Assembly: GCA_002694245.1 (NCBI GenBank)
Contig: NZLM01000063.1
Location: 10,565-16,189 of the forward strand
Direction of reading: 5' to 3'
Source: Methanobacteriota archaeon
Lineage (GTDB): Archaea > Thermoplasmatota > Poseidoniia > Poseidoniales > Poseidoniaceae
DNA: 5,625 nt
The notes beneath the pieces are model-generated. The model was not told where the DNA came from. It did not search any database and saw only the letters and a list, made by a program, of their open reading frames with translations. A program made the translations under genes and the position numbers. Shown one piece after another: positions 5,329 through 5,625 of this stretch; the first letter of the stretch is position 1; every line of letters starts with the position of its first letter.

Positions 5329-5625
5329 TTTTCTTGTTTTCATTTGCTCTTTGCATTACATTGATGAATACTAATGCAATTGCTAGGATTACTCCAAATT
5401 TCAAAATATTCGAGGCGTATGGTTTCAATCTAGGTTCCTTTTCTTGAACCTCAACGCTCAATACTCCAGATTCACTCTCTTGCTGGTAAACATAGTGTTC
5501 TTCCAAAACCAAAGGAGCCCACTGGTCTAATTCGTCTGCTGTAAGTGGCTTAGTCAGATTTGACTTCAAATCGTAGATGTATATTTCTCGGTCGGTATAT
5601 TTCGCGGAAGCGTTTTCTGGATCAT
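5297..5625 (-). CDS. Unrecognised protein with one C-terminal transmembrane helix (partial, N-terminus beyond window)
   Basis: I do not recognise this protein. The frame is open from the right edge (first full codon at 5621-5623) to a TGA at 5297-5299, giving 108 visible residues. An internal TTG at 5569 could be read as a start, but nothing supports it, and the upstream residues continue smoothly, so I treat the gene as truncated by the window. The visible part starts with a mixed polar and aromatic region (EIYIYDLKSNLTKPL, then a Trp and EEHYVYQQ). An acidic linker follows. A single hydrophobic helix lies at about visible residues 73-90 (ILKFGVILAIALVFINVM), and a short polar tail rich in His, Lys and Asn ends the protein. 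This looks like a soluble domain anchored near the C-terminus. Its last 32 bp overlap the end of bud32 on the other strand, and there is no earlier stop that would avoid this. Confidence 0.7.
   Translation of the reverse strand, partial: DPENASAKYTDREIYIYDLKSNLTKPLTADELDQWAPLVLEEHYVYQQESESGVLSVEVQEKEPRLKPYASNILKFGVILAIALVFINVMQRANENKKIIHHDSEHAS
5327..5352 (+). terminator. T-rich stretch after bud32 (possible archaeal terminator)
   Basis: The plus strand just after the bud32 stop has several T runs (TTTT at 5329-5332, TTTT at 5337-5340, TTT at 5343-5345) with no stem-loop before them. Archaeal RNA polymerase terminates at such oligo-T tracts, so this is a plausible end for bud32 mRNA. The stretch also codes for the Asn/Lys-rich tail of the opposite gene, so the composition may simply reflect that. 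Confidence 0.3.

Overview
The window is a compact, moderately AT-rich piece of chromosome, most likely from an archaeon. The main evidence is a free-standing Bud32-type kinase, the small kinase of the KEOPS tRNA-modification complex. Very short leaders without clear Shine-Dalgarno sites at most genes also fit. A marine Thermoplasmatota-like euryarchaeon (Poseidoniales / Marine Group II) is my best guess, from gene style and moderate GC only; no marker gene here proves it. There is no rRNA, tRNA, CRISPR array, insertion sequence or other mobile element.

Layout, left to right. The minus strand at 1-572 holds the N-terminal part of an ABC-2-type transporter ATPase that runs off the left edge. 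Divergent from it is an enoyl-CoA hydratase (646-1470, +). Tail-to-tail with that lies a minus-strand pair: an XTP/dITP pyrophosphatase (2406-3050), then an unrecognised two-helix membrane protein with a long acidic, charged cytoplasmic region (1467-2375). Divergent from the pair is a short fluoride channel of the CrcB/Fluc family (3116-3469, +), which converges on quinolinate synthase NadA (3459-4589, -). Divergent from nadA is Bud32 (4651-5328, +). It converges on the C-terminal end of an unrecognised membrane-anchored protein (5297 to the right edge, -).

Only the pyrophosphatase and the membrane protein look co-transcribed; every other neighbouring pair changes strand. The three divergent gaps are about 60-75 bp and must carry promoters for both directions. 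All three convergent pairs overlap at their 3' ends (4, 11 and 32 bp). No intergenic stretch exceeds about 75 bp.

The genes are mostly housekeeping: acyl-CoA metabolism, nucleotide-pool sanitation, fluoride export, NAD biosynthesis and tRNA t6A modification. They do not form one pathway, and I see no convincing new multi-gene system. The points that merit a second look are family-level departures (a loop insertion in the hydratase, DLG for DFG in Bud32, Met in the Fluc phenylalanine box, an insertion in the pyrophosphatase), the two unknown membrane proteins, and the consistently overlapping gene ends.
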